Both the position numbers and the translations under genes were made by a program. Positions 62,351-64,000 of a stretch of 64,000 nt of DNA are shown here, piece by piece. The stretch is from Dasyornis broadbenti (taxonomy: Eukaryota; Chordata; Aves; Passeriformes; Dasyornithidae): assembly GCA_013397935.1 (NCBI GenBank), contig VZRN01005628.1, positions 538,880 through 602,879 on the forward strand. The letters run 5' to 3'. Each line of letters begins with the position of its first letter. Position 1 is the stretch's first letter. The notes under the pieces are model-generated. The model searched no databases, was not told the DNA's origin, and saw only the letters and a list, made by a program, of their open reading frames with translations.

Positions 62351-62384
62351 TGAGGAGGAACGGCTGGTGAGGAGGAACGGCCGG
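62351..62384. repeat. 17-bp tandem duplication
   Basis: Two copies of TGAGGAGGAACGGCYGG at 62,351-62,367 and 62,368-62,384, with one C/T difference. It is a minisatellite seed, likely length-polymorphic. Confidence 0.9.
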
Positions 62385-62389
62385 TGAGC

Positions 62390-64000
62390 AGACTGACTGC
62401 AGTGGAAAAGATGGGGTTTGGCCCAAGGGTTTTCAGCAGTCTCTATTCCAAAAAAAGGCATGCCTGTCCCACTAAGGTTCCTGTCCAAAATACACCTTTT
62501 TGGCTCTTCTACAGTAGGGAGCCCCACTCCATCATTTCTCATGGACTAAGCCAGCTTTGCCTACATTATTGAGAAGGACTGAGTCTCCTCTGGGCATAGA
62601 GCCTGTGGTTAATCAAACACAGGAAGAGGGAACGAAGCCACCTGCAGAAATCCTGATGGAGTCTCTGTCCGCTCACACCTCTGAGTGTCTCTGTAGCTCA
62701 CAACACTGGTCATATCTTTTCTGAACTCTACAGGGATCAAACTCCGCAATACCTTCCCTCTGGAAAGAGGTGTTAGACTACAGTACTTACAAGCCCTCAA
62801 CATCTACTCATCGTCCAGCACTTCCCTGTAGGCATTCTTTGAACAGCACCCTTTTACAGATGGCTTGTGAACAGCATTTGTAACCACTCACACACCACTT
62901 GCAACCAGATTATTTAATCTTAACAGCAGAAATAAGACAGATCAGTTTAAACCTGGCTGTATTACTAGCCTCTCTTCCCCTCTTAGATACTAAATATTGG
63001 TAAGCTCTGGCCTATCTTAAACCTCTTGGAGCTCTCTTTGCCACACAACTGATCTTTTCTTTAAAAAACAAAGAAAATAAAACCCAAGCAATCAACCAAA
63101 TTATAGTCTGCCCTGAGCCTACTACTTAGTTTCAGAAGTGCCTTGGTTGGAGATGGCAGGGAGTTAGCCAGGTAATAGCACAGACATAACTGAGGATAGG
63201 TACTGCAAAGTTTCACAGCTTCACTGAACTGACCAGAAAATTCCCATCAGAACGCATCATACTTTCTTGCTTAACACCAAGAACTGACATTAAGCATTTA
63301 AATACAAGCCTATCTAATGAAAACATATAAAATTACTACAGAGCAAATAAAAATCCACCATAAATACTTTCCAATCAGTATTTTTAGCTGTGTACCTACT
63401 CCAGGAACAAAGACAGGAGAACAAACACACTATCCATGCAAGTGCCCTCCCAAAGGGATTGTGACCAGTTTGAACACTTACCACATCTTACCCAGAAACT
63501 TCTACTTTCTTAGAAAACATACACAGCATTTCTAATCTTGTGGGGAACGGTGTCGAGGGAGAAATTATTTGATTTTACTTTGTTACTAAATAGAAAATAA
63601 CATTATGGCTCTTCTCTGTCAACTGCAACCAACAGGTAATTAATTTCATCACCTTCCATTTCAAATAAATTCAGAGCACAAAGCACCATAAAATCTCTTT
63701 AAAATCCAAGTAGCACAGAGATGTCACAGTCTCCAGTGGAGTAGAGCAATGGCAAACAGAATCAGTGCTGTTTTACTTGCTCACTGCAAAGCATTTGAAT
63801 AGCAGCCTTAAATGGAACAAAGAAAAGGGGGAAGGGGAGTAAATTCCTAAAACAGCAGTATAAACCTTTGTATGCAAAGAATGTTGAGGATTACATCCTA
63901 CAGAAGGAAGCTGAAATGACAAATCATCTGTTCAAGCATCTTGCAACAACCATATAACTAAAAATCACCATCAGCTGAGGGTGGAACTAGTGCCAGCGCC
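62390..64000. other. noncoding stretch to the window end
   Basis: No supported gene or repeat family. Frames are short and without codon bias. The window may end within an intergenic region upstream of the CpG-rich block. Confidence 0.5.

Noticed and set aside
1..64000. CRISPR arrays, operons or prokaryotic mobile systems
   Set aside because: No regularly spaced direct repeats, no dense coding and no ribosome-binding-site architecture. Repeat content is avian.

Overview
The window looks like a piece of a bird chromosome, most likely from a passerine. It is AT-rich, sparsely repetitive vertebrate DNA. Its recognisable repeats are the avian set: 3'-terminal CR1 LINE fragments on both strands, an intact solo retroviral LTR, an older ERVL-like LTR remnant, and a tRNA-headed SINE with a CR1-type tail. 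That SINE architecture matches what I recall of TguSINE1 of zebra finch and relatives. There is no bacterial-style gene organisation and no long open reading frame; the longest ORF is 130 codons. I found no complete protein-coding gene I can name.

Layout. 1-4.7 kb is plain AT-rich noncoding DNA. 4.7-6.6 kb looks like a regulatory cluster: a segment with two inverted CCAAT boxes and a CRE-like site, a TATA-like element next to a CRE half-site at about 5.94 kb, and a homeodomain-motif-rich block at 6.33-6.58 kb. 6.8-11.3 kb is noncoding, with one further candidate conserved block near 7.9-8.2 kb. 11.4-12.0 kb is an ERVL-like LTR remnant. 12-23 kb is unremarkable. 23.15-23.82 kb is an old, decayed CR1. 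At 27.26-28.06 kb a CR1 tail is split by a 710-bp solo LTR flanked by GACCC on both sides. CR1 copies also lie at 35.9-36.3 kb (+), 47.1-47.5 kb (-), 60.8-60.96 kb (-) and 61.6-61.9 kb (-), and the SINE lies at 55.36-55.50 kb. A CpG-rich, promoter-like block at 60.5-60.8 kb is the only CpG-island-like sequence outside the LTR.

Genes. Several minus-strand segments (42.8, 35.45, 34.7, 30.5, 25.1 and 24.6 kb) have splice acceptor and donor signals around one open frame. The CpG-rich block at 60.6 kb sits upstream of them on that strand, with a donor-like site facing the same way. The economical hypothesis is a minus-strand transcription unit with large introns running leftward out of the window. 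The phases of these segments do not chain cleanly, chance pairs of splice-like sites are expected in 64 kb, and I could not identify a protein family, so they are listed at low confidence. A 93-codon minus-strand ORF at 57.96-58.24 kb has GC-rich third positions and a hydrophobic segment unlike its AT-rich surroundings. It is the best single-ORF candidate.

I found no CRISPR array, rRNA, functional tRNA gene or bacterial-type element. Conservation calls are inferred from motif density only, because no alignment was possible.
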